DNA of 64,000 bases from Cellvibrio sp. (GCA_016712405.1 JADJRD010000014.1:806001-870000); one strand, 5' to 3'. Shown: positions 53,450 to 63,744, counted from the first letter of the stretch. Program-made: numbers and translations. Notes: generated by a model not told the origin, from the sequence alone.

Positions 53450-55615
53450 ATGAATGTAAATTCTGAAAACAGTTTTCGATTGGCTGAGCTTGATGTTGTG
53501 CCATCACGAAATCAGTTAGTGCTTGGAGAAAAAGTGTGGGTCCTCCAACCTAAGGTGATGGCTGTGTTGTTTTATTTGGCACAACATCAGGATAGAGTGA
53601 TAAGTGGTGAAGAATTACTTTCGGAGCTTTGGAAGGGACGAATAGTCACTCCGGGATCTGTACAAAAAAGTATGAATTCATTACGTAAAGCACTTGCTGA
53701 AGTATTTGGAGACAGGGAAGTCATTACCCATTTTTCAAAACGGGGATATCAATTATTGATAACCCCGGAATTTCTCAACCCAACAGATTCTATAGTCAAT
53801 CGAGTTGATCGGGAGCCGCAAGAAAATCCAGATGTGGAGTCGTCATTAAGTGTTAATCCGGTTGATCGAAAAAGTTATAGGCAACTACTGGGTATCTTGA
53901 TAGGAATTGTAATTCTGGGGAGCCTGGTTTATGTGTATAGGTCAGAAAACAATTCCCTGCAGCCTATGATCGTTGAAAAAAATCATCAAACCCATTTTTC
54001 ACAATTCACGGAATTTTCTAATCAGCAATATCGAGAAAGCAAAGTCGTATCGCATCCCGATAGTCAGCATTTTGCCTATGTCCGTCAAACGCTACATTCA
54101 AATCAGATATGGGATGTTGAAAGTCAATTGATGGTAAAAAGCGCAGGTGGAGAGGACTGGCAAATTGCTATTACTCAAGGTGATTGGGAGTTTATAGGTT
54201 GGTCACCGGATGGTCGATATTTGGTTGCAGTAGAACGTTGGCGTGAAGATGGTGATTCAGTTATTGCTAATTTTTATGAAATTGAAAATTATCTGTACAC
54301 CTTTCACATTTTTACCTTGGATTTGACAAAAAAACGTTTGCTGGAAAAACATCTTTTGAGCCAGTGGCAGGGGAAAGTTGATAGTTTGACTTGGCGTGAT
54401 CCATCCACAATAGAGTTTGTTGCGTCTCAAGGGCCCGCCATTGCGCGTGATATTTATCGATATTCTATGAATGATGAGCTTTTGTCAGAATGGGATTTGC
54501 CCAACTCAAAAGCAGTCCCGTTAATTACCAGTGTGAAAAATCAATTAACTGCGGTAGTCGTTCGGGACAATCGTGCTATTCGATTGGAGTTGCTCGATGA
54601 AAAATTTCAAACGCGAATGAATTGGCAATTGGATGAACCTGTATTGAGCGTCAATTGGATACCGGATGCCAGTGGTGTGTTAGTGCTTACGCAAAGTCGA
54701 CAGGCATTTGTCTATTACTGGACGGGCGAAAAAAAACCTCTGTCAGTACAGTTGCCTAATCAGCAACTTCTGTCGGGAATTAGTTATCGTCAAGACGGTA
54801 GAGCGATTTATTACAGCGTTGAAAATCATCGTACTTCCATTGAATGGAAAAACGACGGAATTCAGATAAAAGTTCCTGACAAGATTGATGCTGAAAATAT
54901 GGTGTTTTCCTCCGATGGAAAACAACTGCTCACGCTTATCTCAGACAATGATCAGCATGCTATTTGGATTCGATCTTCTGTAGAAAGTGAATCTCGACAA
55001 CTTTTGTCTATTACTGATTCACAGCGTCCGAGTGATTTTATTTGGTAAGCTGATAATCAATGGATTGTGTATAAATTGGCAAAACAGATTTGGTTTAAAT
55101 CAATCTCTTCCGATATTCATTTTCAATTAAAATTGGAATCAGGTTCATTGCATCCTATTGGGTATGATCCAGAACAAAAACGTTTGCTCTTGGTTAAAAC
55201 TACTGGTGAATTGCGGAATCTATGGGCGATCAATACTGAAACTCTTGAGCAGAAGCAGTTAACCTTTGGTGCGGTTGGAGCGGTATTAAATCATGACAAT
55301 AACTTATATTTTCAATACATGAATAAAGAAGGACTTTGGCGTTTTAGTAATGCTGATCTGAAGCCTGAGCTAGTGTTAAAAAAATTCGATGTTAATAGCC
55401 ATCTTTTGAATGCGGACGATCAAGGAATTTATTTTGTAACAGGAGGATATTGTCGTGAGTCGGATATTTATTATCAGAGTTACCAAGAAGGTGTATCGAA
55501 AATAATAGAGCCACGTGAGGATACAAGAGTCATAACGCGAGCCTATCATCCAGCAGCCGGAATGATACAGTCGCATTGTGAATTATCACCCTCACATATT
55601 ATGTTGGCAGAATAG
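53450..55615 (+). pseudogene. Winged-helix (OmpR-type) membrane regulator with beta-propeller, in-frame stop
   Basis: The protein is CadC/ToxR-like. Residues about 8-105 are an OmpR-type DNA-binding domain (FRLAELDVVPSRNQLVLG, GEELLSELWKG, GSVQKSMNSLRKAL). One membrane helix lies at about 145-162, and a large C-terminal region with repeated blades (WSPDGRYLVAVE, FSSDGKQLLTL) resembles a TolB/WD-type propeller. A TAA stop at 55046-55048 (after SDFIW) interrupts it. The same frame continues at once with ADNQWIVYKLAK and runs to 55615, giving about 721 residues if read through. No indel is needed, so this is a point mutation, miscall or true stop. Gene target unknown. Confidence 0.75.
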
Positions 55616-57463
55616 TTAAACTGCTCTTGGTAGGCTAAACCAAAATTGGGTGCCTTGGCCGATGTCACTATCGAAACCAATTTTGCCTCCCATTTTTTCA
55701 ACCAGCGTTTTACTGATCTTTAATCCTAAACCGGTGCCGCCTTGTTTGCGCGTGTCTCCGGTTTCGGCTTGAGCAAAGGCGCCAAAAATTCGCGAACGAA
55801 ATTCCAATGGGATTCCCGGGCCATTGTCGCAAATCCATGTGGTCACATGATCTGTCTGAACTTCTACTTTGATACTGACTTGATCATTGGTCGGTGAAAA
55901 TTTACAGGCGTTGGAAATTAAATTGGCGAGCACTTGGGAAAGTCGATCACTTGCGGCGAGTACGTGAATGGGACTTTCAGTTGGCTCAATCAGTTTGATA
56001 TCCACCTTAAACCCCTGAGCATAGGCCATATTCGCTTCAATCGATTGATGGATGCTTTCCAGTAAATTTAATTTCACAATGGTAAATTTCATATTGCCGG
56101 ACATGAGTTTATCCATATCCAAAATATCGTTCACCAACGTAACCAGTCGTTGACTATTGCGATGGGCAATGGAAATTAATTTGGTCGGTTCTGGTGACCA
56201 GCTTCCAAAAATGCCTGAATCCAACATGCTCAATGCCCCGCGAATCGATGTCACTGGTGTGCGCAATTCGTGGCTAACAACGGACACGAATTCCGCCTTC
56301 ATTTGTTCCATGCGTTTGCGCTCGTGAATATCAGTTAAAGTGCCAGTGAATCCAATCACAATGTTTTGTGAATCGAGATCGGGTAGGGCTTGTAATTCGA
56401 CCCAAATATATTCACCGGTCATGTTGCGAAGACGAAACTCAATTAGTTGATCGTTCTGTGTATTGTGTGCATTGGTTAGAATGTATTCTGAAATAGATTT
56501 TAGATCGTCGTAATGCACAAACTCATCCAGTCGTTTATTGATGGATTCACTACAGAGATAGCCAGTAATATCTTCCCAGGATTTGTTAAGGAATAACCAG
56601 TGCCCTTCCAGATCCATTCTGAAAATAACTTGTTTAATGGTTTGAATTAAATAGCGATACTCTCGTTCTCTAGTGGCAATTTGTTCGGCGAGTCTTTTGT
56701 TTTCTGTAATGTCGGTGCGGATACTAATGTATTGAAAGGGTTTACCCGATTCGTCTAGAAAAGGCACTATAGTAGAGTCGACCCAATAATAATTGCCCTG
56801 TTTGTTTTTATTGCGAGTTTGACCATGCCAAACACGGCCTTCTGAAACGGTTTGCCAAAGTTCGGTAAAAAATTCGTATGAATGAAAACCAGAGTTAAGA
56901 ATGCGGTGATTTTTTCCCATTAACTCTTGCTGGCTGTACCCACTGAGGTCACAAAATTTTTCGTTGACATAAAAAATAGTGCCATCAATATCGGTAATAC
57001 TCACAATGGCGTGTTGATCCATTGCAAAGCGTTGGTAGTAGAGTTCCAATCTGCGTTTTTCTTGCAAACTGACGAGCCCTGGCAGCAGCGAAGATAGCCC
57101 TTCCAAGTCATCTTTATCCGGTAACTGCAAATGAGTTTCACTGCTTTCCAATAATTTATTTAATGCGTGTCGCACAGACTCCAGTACGCGATTATGCGAA
57201 TTATTTTCGGCACGCAATCGATCATTGATGGTGTTGAGTTCAAAAGAACTCTCTTCCAGACTTCTTGAACGTAAGTCCAAATCGCGATCACTTTGTTCAT
57301 AAGTGCTATTGACGCGGGAAATAAAATCCCCAAGGCCGGAAATGAATTGGGCAATTTCTTGTGTGCTCGAAAGACTCGAAATCTGCGCTATGCGTTCCGC
57401 CAATTGTTCTTCGTTTTCTACACCACACATGCGGCGTAATTGTCGTGCCAATGTGGGATGCAT
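55616..57463 (-). CDS. Soluble PAS-PAS sensor histidine kinase
   Basis: This kinase (615 aa from ATG 57463) has no membrane segment. It has an N-terminal coiled region (about 1-130), a PAS domain (about 150-265, DGTIFYVNEKFCDLSGYSQ) with PAC, a second PAS (about 275-395), HisKA with phospho-acceptor His398 (VVSHELRTPVTSIRG), and the ATPase domain (NACKFSP, DNGPGIP, GTGLGLKI). It starts two bases after the FIST-domain gene, so the two form an operon. The FIST protein is likely its sensory partner. No response regulator is adjacent. Its 3' end abuts the 3' end of the winged-helix gene. Confidence 0.9.
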   Translation of the reverse strand: MHPTLARQLRRMCGVENEEQLAERIAQISSLSSTQEIAQFISGLGDFISRVNSTYEQSDRDLDLRSRSLEESSFELNTINDRLRAENNSHNRVLESVRHALNKLLESSETHLQLPDKDDLEGLSSLLPGLVSLQEKRRLELYYQRFAMDQHAIVSITDIDGTIFYVNEKFCDLSGYSQQELMGKNHRILNSGFHSYEFFTELWQTVSEGRVWHGQTRNKNKQGNYYWVDSTIVPFLDESGKPFQYISIRTDITENKRLAEQIATREREYRYLIQTIKQVIFRMDLEGHWLFLNKSWEDITGYLCSESINKRLDEFVHYDDLKSISEYILTNAHNTQNDQLIEFRLRNMTGEYIWVELQALPDLDSQNIVIGFTGTLTDIHERKRMEQMKAEFVSVVSHELRTPVTSIRGALSMLDSGIFGSWSPEPTKLISIAHRNSQRLVTLVNDILDMDKLMSGNMKFTIVKLNLLESIHQSIEANMAYAQGFKVDIKLIEPTESPIHVLAASDRLSQVLANLISNACKFSPTNDQVSIKVEVQTDHVTTWICDNGPGIPLEFRSRIFGAFAQAETGDTRKQGGTGLGLKISKTLVEKMGGKIGFDSDIGQGTQFWFSLPRAV

Positions 57464-57465
57464 TA

Positions 57466-58607
57466 TTAACTTTCGGTGATCCAGGTAATGGTCATGGTTT
57501 GATTGTGTAATCGACAATCACCGATAAATTCGTTATCAGCAATTTCACCGTTGGAATAGAAGCCAGTGATTGCAGTATTTTTCCCCAAGGTGTCCGCTAC
57601 CGCTTCAACCTCTTCATCTACACGGTCGCCCATCACTAATTTTCGACCAATACAACTGACTAAAATTGCCAATGCATGACCACTGGTATTGTTTGAATGA
57701 GATTTTGCTAATTGGGCAGCATTTTCTGCACCAGAAATTAATTTTTCAGTGCTGGCATGCATGAGTCTTAAATAGCCGTTAGCGACTATATCACCGGCAA
57801 ATGTAATGGAATTGTTAGCATGGTTGACCGCTAAAATAGTTCTGAAAATCCCTTGTTTGTGGCGTTCGCTGTCGAGCATCTCAAAGGGGAAGAGCAAGCC
57901 TGAACCTGGTAGATCTTTGGCGTATTCACCGAGGTAACGTTTGTAAATATCCAGAGCGGGGGTGTCGTCTAATTCGTAGAGGACATTTCCTTCACTCTTG
58001 GTCACTTTTCGCGCGGGGCCAAAGGGTTCCCATCCTGCAAAAGATCCATAATTCATGTGAATTTTTTCACCGTAAAACCCAATTAATACGAGATGTTTAT
58101 CGCTGGTTCCATTTGGGCCTAGTGTCCAGGTTTGAGTAAAAGCGCCGTTGTCACCCGCTAATCCACCAGAGATTCTGACCTGTTTGGGTAATGTTTTTGA
58201 AGCCCGACAACTAATGCACTGCCGTTGATGGCAACACCGGTTCCGAGAACCAGTACAGATGTTAATTTGATTATGATCAATGGATTTACCCAATCGTTCG
58301 CCGGCAGCCTGTGTGTCATCCATGGAAAGAATTTCGGTACTGACTGATTTAACCTGTGTAGATTCAAATTTCACGGCACTTAAAATACAGGAATTATCAT
58401 AAACCCGATCTATAGCTATTTCGCCTGAGGTGGAACAGCCGCCGATTACAGAATTGGGAAAGGTTTTTTTCAATGAGGTCGAGAGATCAGGCTGACTAAA
58501 AAATGTTTTATCGCCAAACACTAAATAAAATCTGGGTTGTCACCTAGAGATGAGAAACCCGCTGCAATATCGCTCAAGGACTTTAGATGGAGTTGGGAAA
58601 CTTTCAT
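57466..58607 (-). pseudogene. FIST-domain sensory protein, several frameshifts
   Basis: FIST_N and FIST_C domains bind small ligands (amino acids are proposed) and occur with signalling proteins. ATG 58607 begins MKVSQLHLKSLSDIAAGFSS, which breaks at 58523-58530; adding one T gives DFILVFGDKTFFSQP. Near 58265 a second break and at about 58198 a third shift the frame out and back; the conserved alternative frame reads SVLVLGTGVAINGSALVVGLQ. The rest (SGGLAGDNGAF, FPFEMLDSERHKQGIFRTIL, GFYSNGEIADNEF) is continuous to 57466. Repaired length is about 380 residues. Three small frame errors in one gene point to poor sequence quality here. Confidence 0.8.
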
Positions 58608-58735
58608 AATCTGCCGCCGATGTTTTTTGAAAAGGGAATGACCTTTTCAAAGGCTAGATCAAGATGAGCGTTCAGCAAGCAAGTGGAGAGGGTTTAGGAT
58701 GATTCTTATGACACTAATTGGCGTATTGAAGGAAG

Positions 58736-58764
58736 TTTTTGCAGGGCATTTACCCTGCAAAAAA
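58736..58764. terminator. Bidirectional terminator upstream of the rhodanese stop
   Basis: TTTTTGCAGGG / CCCTGCAAAAA with loop CATTTA is symmetric with T-runs on both strands. On the minus strand it lies ten bases after the rhodanese gene. Confidence 0.8.
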
Positions 58765-58773
58765 GGAGGGGGA

Positions 58774-59094
58774 TTATTTCAAACCTTGTTTGAGCAAATC
58801 TTCGTAACCACCTTCATTAACGGCATTTTTAAAACCCATCGACTGCAAGGTTTCCATTGCTACACCTGAGCGACGACCACTGCGACAGTAAAGCCGAATT
58901 ACATCATTTTTGTCCTGAGTCACTTCACTAATTCGTGCCGCAATTTCCTCATAAGGAATATGAGACGCAGCTTGTAAATGGCCGGCGTTGAACTCGTCAG
59001 TAGTACGCACATCAATCCAAAATTCTTTGGCGAAAGCTTGAGTGGACATAAGCAATAATCCTGAAAAAAGAATAGAAAATAAGGCGCGCAGCAT
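58774..59094 (-). CDS. Periplasmic rhodanese-like protein
   Basis: The protein (106 aa from ATG 59094) has a signal peptide (MLRALFSILFSGLLLMSTQAFA-KEF) and one rhodanese domain: WIDVRTTDEFNAGHL, and the active-site loop LYCRSGRRSG with the catalytic cysteine. Size and export match the PspE/GlpE-like single-domain type, which transfers sulfane sulfur. The start at MLRAL fits the signal peptide better than upstream in-frame Met 59118. It follows the next gene (59124) on the same strand. Confidence 0.88.
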   Translation of the reverse strand: MLRALFSILFSGLLLMSTQAFAKEFWIDVRTTDEFNAGHLQAASHIPYEEIAARISEVTQDKNDVIRLYCRSGRRSGVAMETLQSMGFKNAVNEGGYEDLLKQGLK

Positions 59095-59123
59095 AACAAG
59101 AGTCCCCTGATTAATCACAGTGA

Positions 59124-59663
59124 TTAGGCGTTTGAGGTTAGGAGCCGATCATATTTTCGGCTGAGCATATCGTAAAACTGTTCACGGATTTGGTGAATTG
59201 CTGATTTTAATGCAGTAATTTGTTCAGGTGTTATGTCTTTTCGACCGACAAACACTTGTTTACGATAGATTGCAATTTTGGCACCGTAGAGTCGCAAGCT
59301 TCGTTCCAGATTTTTTTCGCCAATCATTAATAATCTCGCTTCAGCTTCGGCCAGTTTTTTGAATTCTGCGACAAGATCACTATTGATCACTTCTAATTCT
59401 TGACGCCGAGCTGCTGGCCAGCGATCACCTAATTGTATGGATTCAACGACCAAGGTTGAGTACTGGGAAAAAATATGGGTGACAGTTCCAACTTGGGTGG
59501 AAACGGCTTCCAAAATTTCCAATCGGCGTTGTTCTTTCAAACCGGTTGTCGGTTGTTGTTGAAGTCGTTTAAGGATGAGGTAAGTCGCCAGCGCCAGAAT
59601 CAAGGCGATTAGCATCAAGGTGATTTGCGAATTGGTGAAATTAAACAGGGTAGTAGTGTCCAT
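59124..59663 (-). CDS. Membrane-anchored coiled-coil protein, unknown
   Basis: This 179-residue protein has an N-terminal membrane helix (about 14-32, ITLMLIALILALATYLIL) and a long, largely helical cytoplasmic or periplasmic part with charged heptad-like stretches (about 40-178). I do not recognise a family. It lies between the DUF1501 gene and the rhodanese gene on the same strand and ends 29 bases before the start of the latter. Confidence 0.65.
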   Translation of the reverse strand: MDTTTLFNFTNSQITLMLIALILALATYLILKRLQQQPTTGLKEQRRLEILEAVSTQVGTVTHIFSQYSTLVVESIQLGDRWPAARRQELEVINSDLVAEFKKLAEAEARLLMIGEKNLERSLRLYGAKIAIYRKQVFVGRKDITPEQITALKSAIHQIREQFYDMLSRKYDRLLTSNA

Positions 59664-59765
59664 GGTTGCCTCGCTGCCAAAAAAACGTCATTAAGACGAT
59701 GAGTGCAACGAATTTTGCAAATATCAGGCCAGTCGGATTGCAATTGTTTGAGCGGTTTTCTTTTC

Positions 59766-61196
59766 CTATTTCATAAAACCAAGGTTGCTGCTGGCGAATC
59801 GACTCACATTGGGCAGTATGGAATTGATTTCACTAGTATTAGCGCCGAACCAGCTCGCCAGAGTTGCAGCGAGTTGATCGACTGAGGTTGAGGGGAGTAA
59901 ACGCCCTTGACCCACTTGATCATCACTGTTGAGCGAAATTTGTGGTGCTGTGCCATAAAACTGGCCGCCATTCACTGCGCCACCCACAACAAAGTGATGG
60001 CCGCCCCAGCCGTGATCCGAACCATCTCCATTGGATGCCAAGGTGCGACCAAAATCTGACGCGGTAAAACTGGTCACCTTTTCAGATACCCCCAGCTCCA
60101 CTGTCGCTTGATAAAACGCACTTATCGCTTCATCTACTTGCGCCAATAATCTTGGATGATTTTCATTGAGGCCATCATGCGTATCAAATCCGCCCAGTGA
60201 CACAAAAAAGACTTGGCGTTTTGCGCCCAGAACATCGCGAGCGCTAATTAATCGTGCCACGACTTTTAACTGATCGGCGAGAGAATTCTTTTTGCTATCG
60301 CGATCAAATGAGGTGGATAAGTTCACAGGATTTAATGCGGCGTTGACGCTTTCTTCCAAATCCATGGAACGTTTAGTGACTGTTGCCAATTCATTTTCCC
60401 AAAGATGCGCACTACTTTGTGTAATCAATTGTTTTAACGCATTAGACACTGAGGATGAATTAAATGCAGAGCCTTTTGCCGCCCAAATAGGAATAGCACC
60501 TGAAGGACTGATTTGATATTGCAATGCATTATTGCCCGCTAAAAATACGGCATTACCGGAAGCGGAAATACAAGTTAGGGTGCTGATGTTATTGCTGGAG
60601 AGTGCAAGGTCACCCATGTAACCGCCCCATCCGCGCGTTGCGCCTTCACTATTTAACGCTTGCCAAATAGATTGTTGATCGTTGTGTGAAAAAAGTTTGG
60701 GTGGTAGTGGATATCGAACGCGATCAGGGCTGTTGTATTGTGCAAGTGTTAGAGGTGTGAGTAAGGGCCCTATATTTAATTGCACAGCGGCTTTGCCTGA
60801 ATTAAATAAGGTTGCGAGAGATTTTAATTCTGGCGATAAAGCGTATTGAATATTGTTAGTCAGTGTTTGTGGAGTAAGAGTTGTGAGTGCAGTTGCTGCG
60901 AGTGAATCGTGCCCTAGTGCAATGCCCCCTGCTGTACGACCTGCGCCACCACCACGAATGGTGCTATAGAGATCATAATTTGTGGTATCAAATGGAATCA
61001 GTGTATTGGCGTGATCATTCCCGCCAAATAAAAATACACAAACCAAGGCTTTGTAATCGTTGGCTTCGAATGCAGCGGCTTCGCCAATACCTGCCAAATT
61101 GAGAGCAAGAGGTGCACCAATGCCCATCATTGATAAAGTGCTAGCGCGTTTTAAGAAAGCGCGGCGTGTCATCTCATTGAGTTTATTAATATGCAT
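59766..61196 (-). CDS. DUF1501 protein with Tat signal
   Basis: The 476-residue protein starts with a twin-arginine signal (TRRAFLKRASTLSMMG, residues 10-25) followed by an AxA-type site. The rest is the DUF1501 domain, related to sulfatase/alkaline-phosphatase-like folds: LVCVFLFGGNDHANTLIPFD near residue 50, SDFGRTLASNGDGSDHGWGGHH near residue 390 with conserved Asp and His residues. The function is unknown; it is almost always paired with DUF1800. The DUF1800 gene lies directly upstream, six bases away. Confidence 0.9.
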   Translation of the reverse strand: MHINKLNEMTRRAFLKRASTLSMMGIGAPLALNLAGIGEAAAFEANDYKALVCVFLFGGNDHANTLIPFDTTNYDLYSTIRGGGAGRTAGGIALGHDSLAATALTTLTPQTLTNNIQYALSPELKSLATLFNSGKAAVQLNIGPLLTPLTLAQYNSPDRVRYPLPPKLFSHNDQQSIWQALNSEGATRGWGGYMGDLALSSNNISTLTCISASGNAVFLAGNNALQYQISPSGAIPIWAAKGSAFNSSSVSNALKQLITQSSAHLWENELATVTKRSMDLEESVNAALNPVNLSTSFDRDSKKNSLADQLKVVARLISARDVLGAKRQVFFVSLGGFDTHDGLNENHPRLLAQVDEAISAFYQATVELGVSEKVTSFTASDFGRTLASNGDGSDHGWGGHHFVVGGAVNGGQFYGTAPQISLNSDDQVGQGRLLPSTSVDQLAATLASWFGANTSEINSILPNVSRFASSNLGFMK

Positions 61197-61202
61197 GATG
61201 GG

Positions 61203-62981
61203 TTACTTCTGAATTAAATATTCGGGACTGGCGGCCACTAATAAAATGGCAGCGTAAAGTCGATCATATTTTGCGTTAGTGGAGCTGGCACTCGTAAGTG
61301 GATTTGCTTCCAGCGATTGCTGGATCAGATTTTTTGTTGCGCTAGAAAGTTGATTGGCAGTTAAGTGTAAATTCAACCAGTCAACAAGCGCTTTTGCATC
61401 AGTTGCAAGTGATTCAATTGCGCTGAGATTTAATTTCACATCAGAGTAGCCTGATTTAATAAAAAAAGTGACAAAATTAATGTAGCCTGCTGTCGAGGTT
61501 TCATTATGCAACTGGAATTCGGGTGCCAGTAAACCTTGAGCTGCTATTGTAGTATTGGGTGGCACGTACCCGGGTCGAAAAAAATTAAATACTGAAGGGG
61601 AGCGTAGGGGCGCTTGGCCTAATCCTGTATCGGCATTGGATAAATCGTAAATCTCCCATTTGCCATTGGTGCTGCTTACATTAAAAGTGCGTGCGATTTG
61701 TGTCAGCCGCACAATAGGTTCACGTAATTTTCCTGCAATATTGTTGTTGTGCAATGTGCGAGCTTCTGTGTCGGTCAATATTGCACGCCAAACTGCTTTT
61801 AAATCACCGCGTACGCCTGAACCATTATTATTAAATACAGTTGCTACGCGCGCTACATAAGCAGGGCTTGGATTGGATGTGACTAAGCGTTGAATCATTT
61901 GTTTAGCAAAAAAAGGTCCAGTGTTAGCGTGATTAAACAAAGTATCCAAAGCAATACGCAATGCTTCTGCACCGGGAGTGTTTTCTGGAATATTAGTACC
62001 TAAAAAATTTACTGCTAAGTTGGAGTGTTTTCGTGAATCGAAGGCCATGCGGCCAGACGTAAATTCCGGTGAAGGAACGGGATAGGATTCGAAGCCATAT
62101 TGTTGCGTCACTTTTGAATAATCCCAATTGTATCCTGTAAACACACGTGCGAGATTGGTGATATCGGATTGCACATAGGTCTCAATTGGATTGCCTTGTG
62201 CATTGGTTTTGAGTGTGCCGTCCAGATTTAATTCATAAAGGCCGATTGTAAATAGCTGCATGATTTCACGCGCGTAGTTTTCATCAGGCACTCTACCGCT
62301 GGCGATATCCTCTTTTAAATTACCTTTGGTGTTGAGGAAAAATCCCATCGCGGGATTGAGTGAAATGTCTTCCAATAAATTTCGAAAATTATCGAAGGCT
62401 TTGGTGTTGAGTAAATCCCAATAGTTAGCAATTAGCATGGGTGGCCAAAAGCCATCAATGGGATTTAATGACACAACAAAAAATTCTGACAGCGCCAGCG
62501 CCAATCGTTTTCGTACTTGACCTGTACCGGTCAGTAATTGATTCCATGCCATCCAGTCGCCAAAGACCGGATTAAAATAATTGCCATCATTTTTGGGTGT
62601 GGTGTGGCCGCTAGTGGTTAACCACTGTGCTCCAGTTTGATCAATTGTTTTATTGAATTGTGAAGTGAGCCAGGCATCGTAACCTGAAGAAATTACTGAG
62701 GATATTTCGTCATCTGTAGCTGTAAATTGTGCCTGTAAGAGAAAACCTGCTGCTTGTGTTTTAGTTAGAGGTTGCGGTGCTACCGAACTGGCTGTTGAGC
62801 TAGACGGGTTGACGTTGGTACTTTGACTGTCGCCACCACCACCGCCACATCCAGCAGAGGCCAAGGTTAATAATCCCGCGAGGCTTAAAGCAGTTGTCGA
62901 AGCGTCAGGAGCTTTTTTGGATATCTGAATTTCTGGAGCATCAGATGAATGGGGCCTTGTTATCAGACTTTTATTATTCAT
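61203..62981 (-). CDS. DUF1800 lipoprotein-like protein
   Basis: This 592-residue exported protein has a hydrophobic segment at residues about 30-44 and a lipobox-like LASAGC followed by a Gly-rich stretch (GCGGGGGD), which suggests a lipoprotein. The DUF1800 domain follows (about 80-590), with a segment RVPDENYAREIMQLFTIGLY (about 235) and NLARVFTGYNWDYS typical of the family. Its function is unknown. It is the first gene of the DUF1800-DUF1501 pair. Confidence 0.9.
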   Translation of the reverse strand: MNNKSLITRPHSSDAPEIQISKKAPDASTTALSLAGLLTLASAGCGGGGGDSQSTNVNPSSSTASSVAPQPLTKTQAAGFLLQAQFTATDDEISSVISSGYDAWLTSQFNKTIDQTGAQWLTTSGHTTPKNDGNYFNPVFGDWMAWNQLLTGTGQVRKRLALALSEFFVVSLNPIDGFWPPMLIANYWDLLNTKAFDNFRNLLEDISLNPAMGFFLNTKGNLKEDIASGRVPDENYAREIMQLFTIGLYELNLDGTLKTNAQGNPIETYVQSDITNLARVFTGYNWDYSKVTQQYGFESYPVPSPEFTSGRMAFDSRKHSNLAVNFLGTNIPENTPGAEALRIALDTLFNHANTGPFFAKQMIQRLVTSNPSPAYVARVATVFNNNGSGVRGDLKAVWRAILTDTEARTLHNNNIAGKLREPIVRLTQIARTFNVSSTNGKWEIYDLSNADTGLGQAPLRSPSVFNFFRPGYVPPNTTIAAQGLLAPEFQLHNETSTAGYINFVTFFIKSGYSDVKLNLSAIESLATDAKALVDWLNLHLTANQLSSATKNLIQQSLEANPLTSASSTNAKYDRLYAAILLVAASPEYLIQK

Positions 62982-63159
62982 ACTTCGCCTACAAAATTTG
63001 TGAGTGAATGACCAGATAATTTTAAGTTGAGGTGAGTATAGACATTATTCCCAGGTGTTTTATGGGTAAGCATTCAATTATTTGTAAAGTAGATTTAATT
63101 CCAAGAATATAAACGAATCATCTCCAAGATCGACAAGTTATAAAAGCCTTGTTTGCAAT

Positions 63160-63190
63160 AAAAAAAATCCCCGAACTAGTCGGGGATTTT
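63160..63190 (-). terminator. Rho-independent terminator after slyD
   Basis: On the minus strand AATCCCCGA / TCGGGGATT surround CTAGT and are followed by eight T. It lies 17 bases after the slyD stop codon. Confidence 0.85.
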
Positions 63191-63206
63191 GTCAGACAAT
63201 CAACCA

Positions 63207-63689
63207 TTAATGATGATGGCCGCCTGCACCATGTGCGTGGCCGTGCGTTAATTCTTCTTCGGTTGCAGCGCGGACTTCAGTGATTTCTACGGCAAAGTTT
63301 AGATCGATTCCTGCTAAAGGATGGTTACCATCAATAGTGACTTTGTCGCCTTCCACTTTGGTAACAGTGACAACTTGCATGCCGTGTTCAGTTTCGGCAT
63401 GAAACTCCATTCCCACTTCAATTTGTTCTATACCACTAAACATGGTGGAAGGTAATTCTTGAATCAGTGAGTTGTCATGTACACCATAAGCTTGCGCAGC
63501 AGGTACGTTGACACTTAATTTTTCGCCAACAACTTTACCTTCAAGTGCAGACTCCAAACCGGGAATAATATTGCCAGCACCGTGTAAATAACTTAAAGGT
63601 TCATGACCTTCAGATGAGTCGAGTATTTTGCCGCTGTTGTCAGTCAAAATATAGTGAAAGCTGGCAACGCAGTCGTGTGTGATATTCAT
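63207..63689 (-). CDS. slyD: FKBP-type peptidyl-prolyl isomerase SlyD
   Basis: SlyD is a cytoplasmic proline isomerase and chaperone that also binds nickel. The 160-residue protein has the FKBP core (DSSEGHEPLSYLHGAGNIIPGLE, residues about 25-47), the insert-in-flap chaperone domain (about 70-125, with VTIDGNHPLAG), and a His-rich tail (HGHAHGAGGHHH) that can bind metal. The tail is shorter than the one in E. coli SlyD (196 aa). Confidence 0.93.
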   Translation of the reverse strand: MNITHDCVASFHYILTDNSGKILDSSEGHEPLSYLHGAGNIIPGLESALEGKVVGEKLSVNVPAAQAYGVHDNSLIQELPSTMFSGIEQIEVGMEFHAETEHGMQVVTVTKVEGDKVTIDGNHPLAGIDLNFAVEITEVRAATEEELTHGHAHGAGGHHH

Positions 63690-63744
63690 AAAAAGGCCTT
63701 TAGTCGTGGATTAATGTGTAGAGTGAGTAAAAAAATTGTGCGAA

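Noticed and set aside
58158..58367. Independent small gene antiparallel within the FIST region
   Set aside because: It is the true FIST frame between two compensating indels, not a separate gene.
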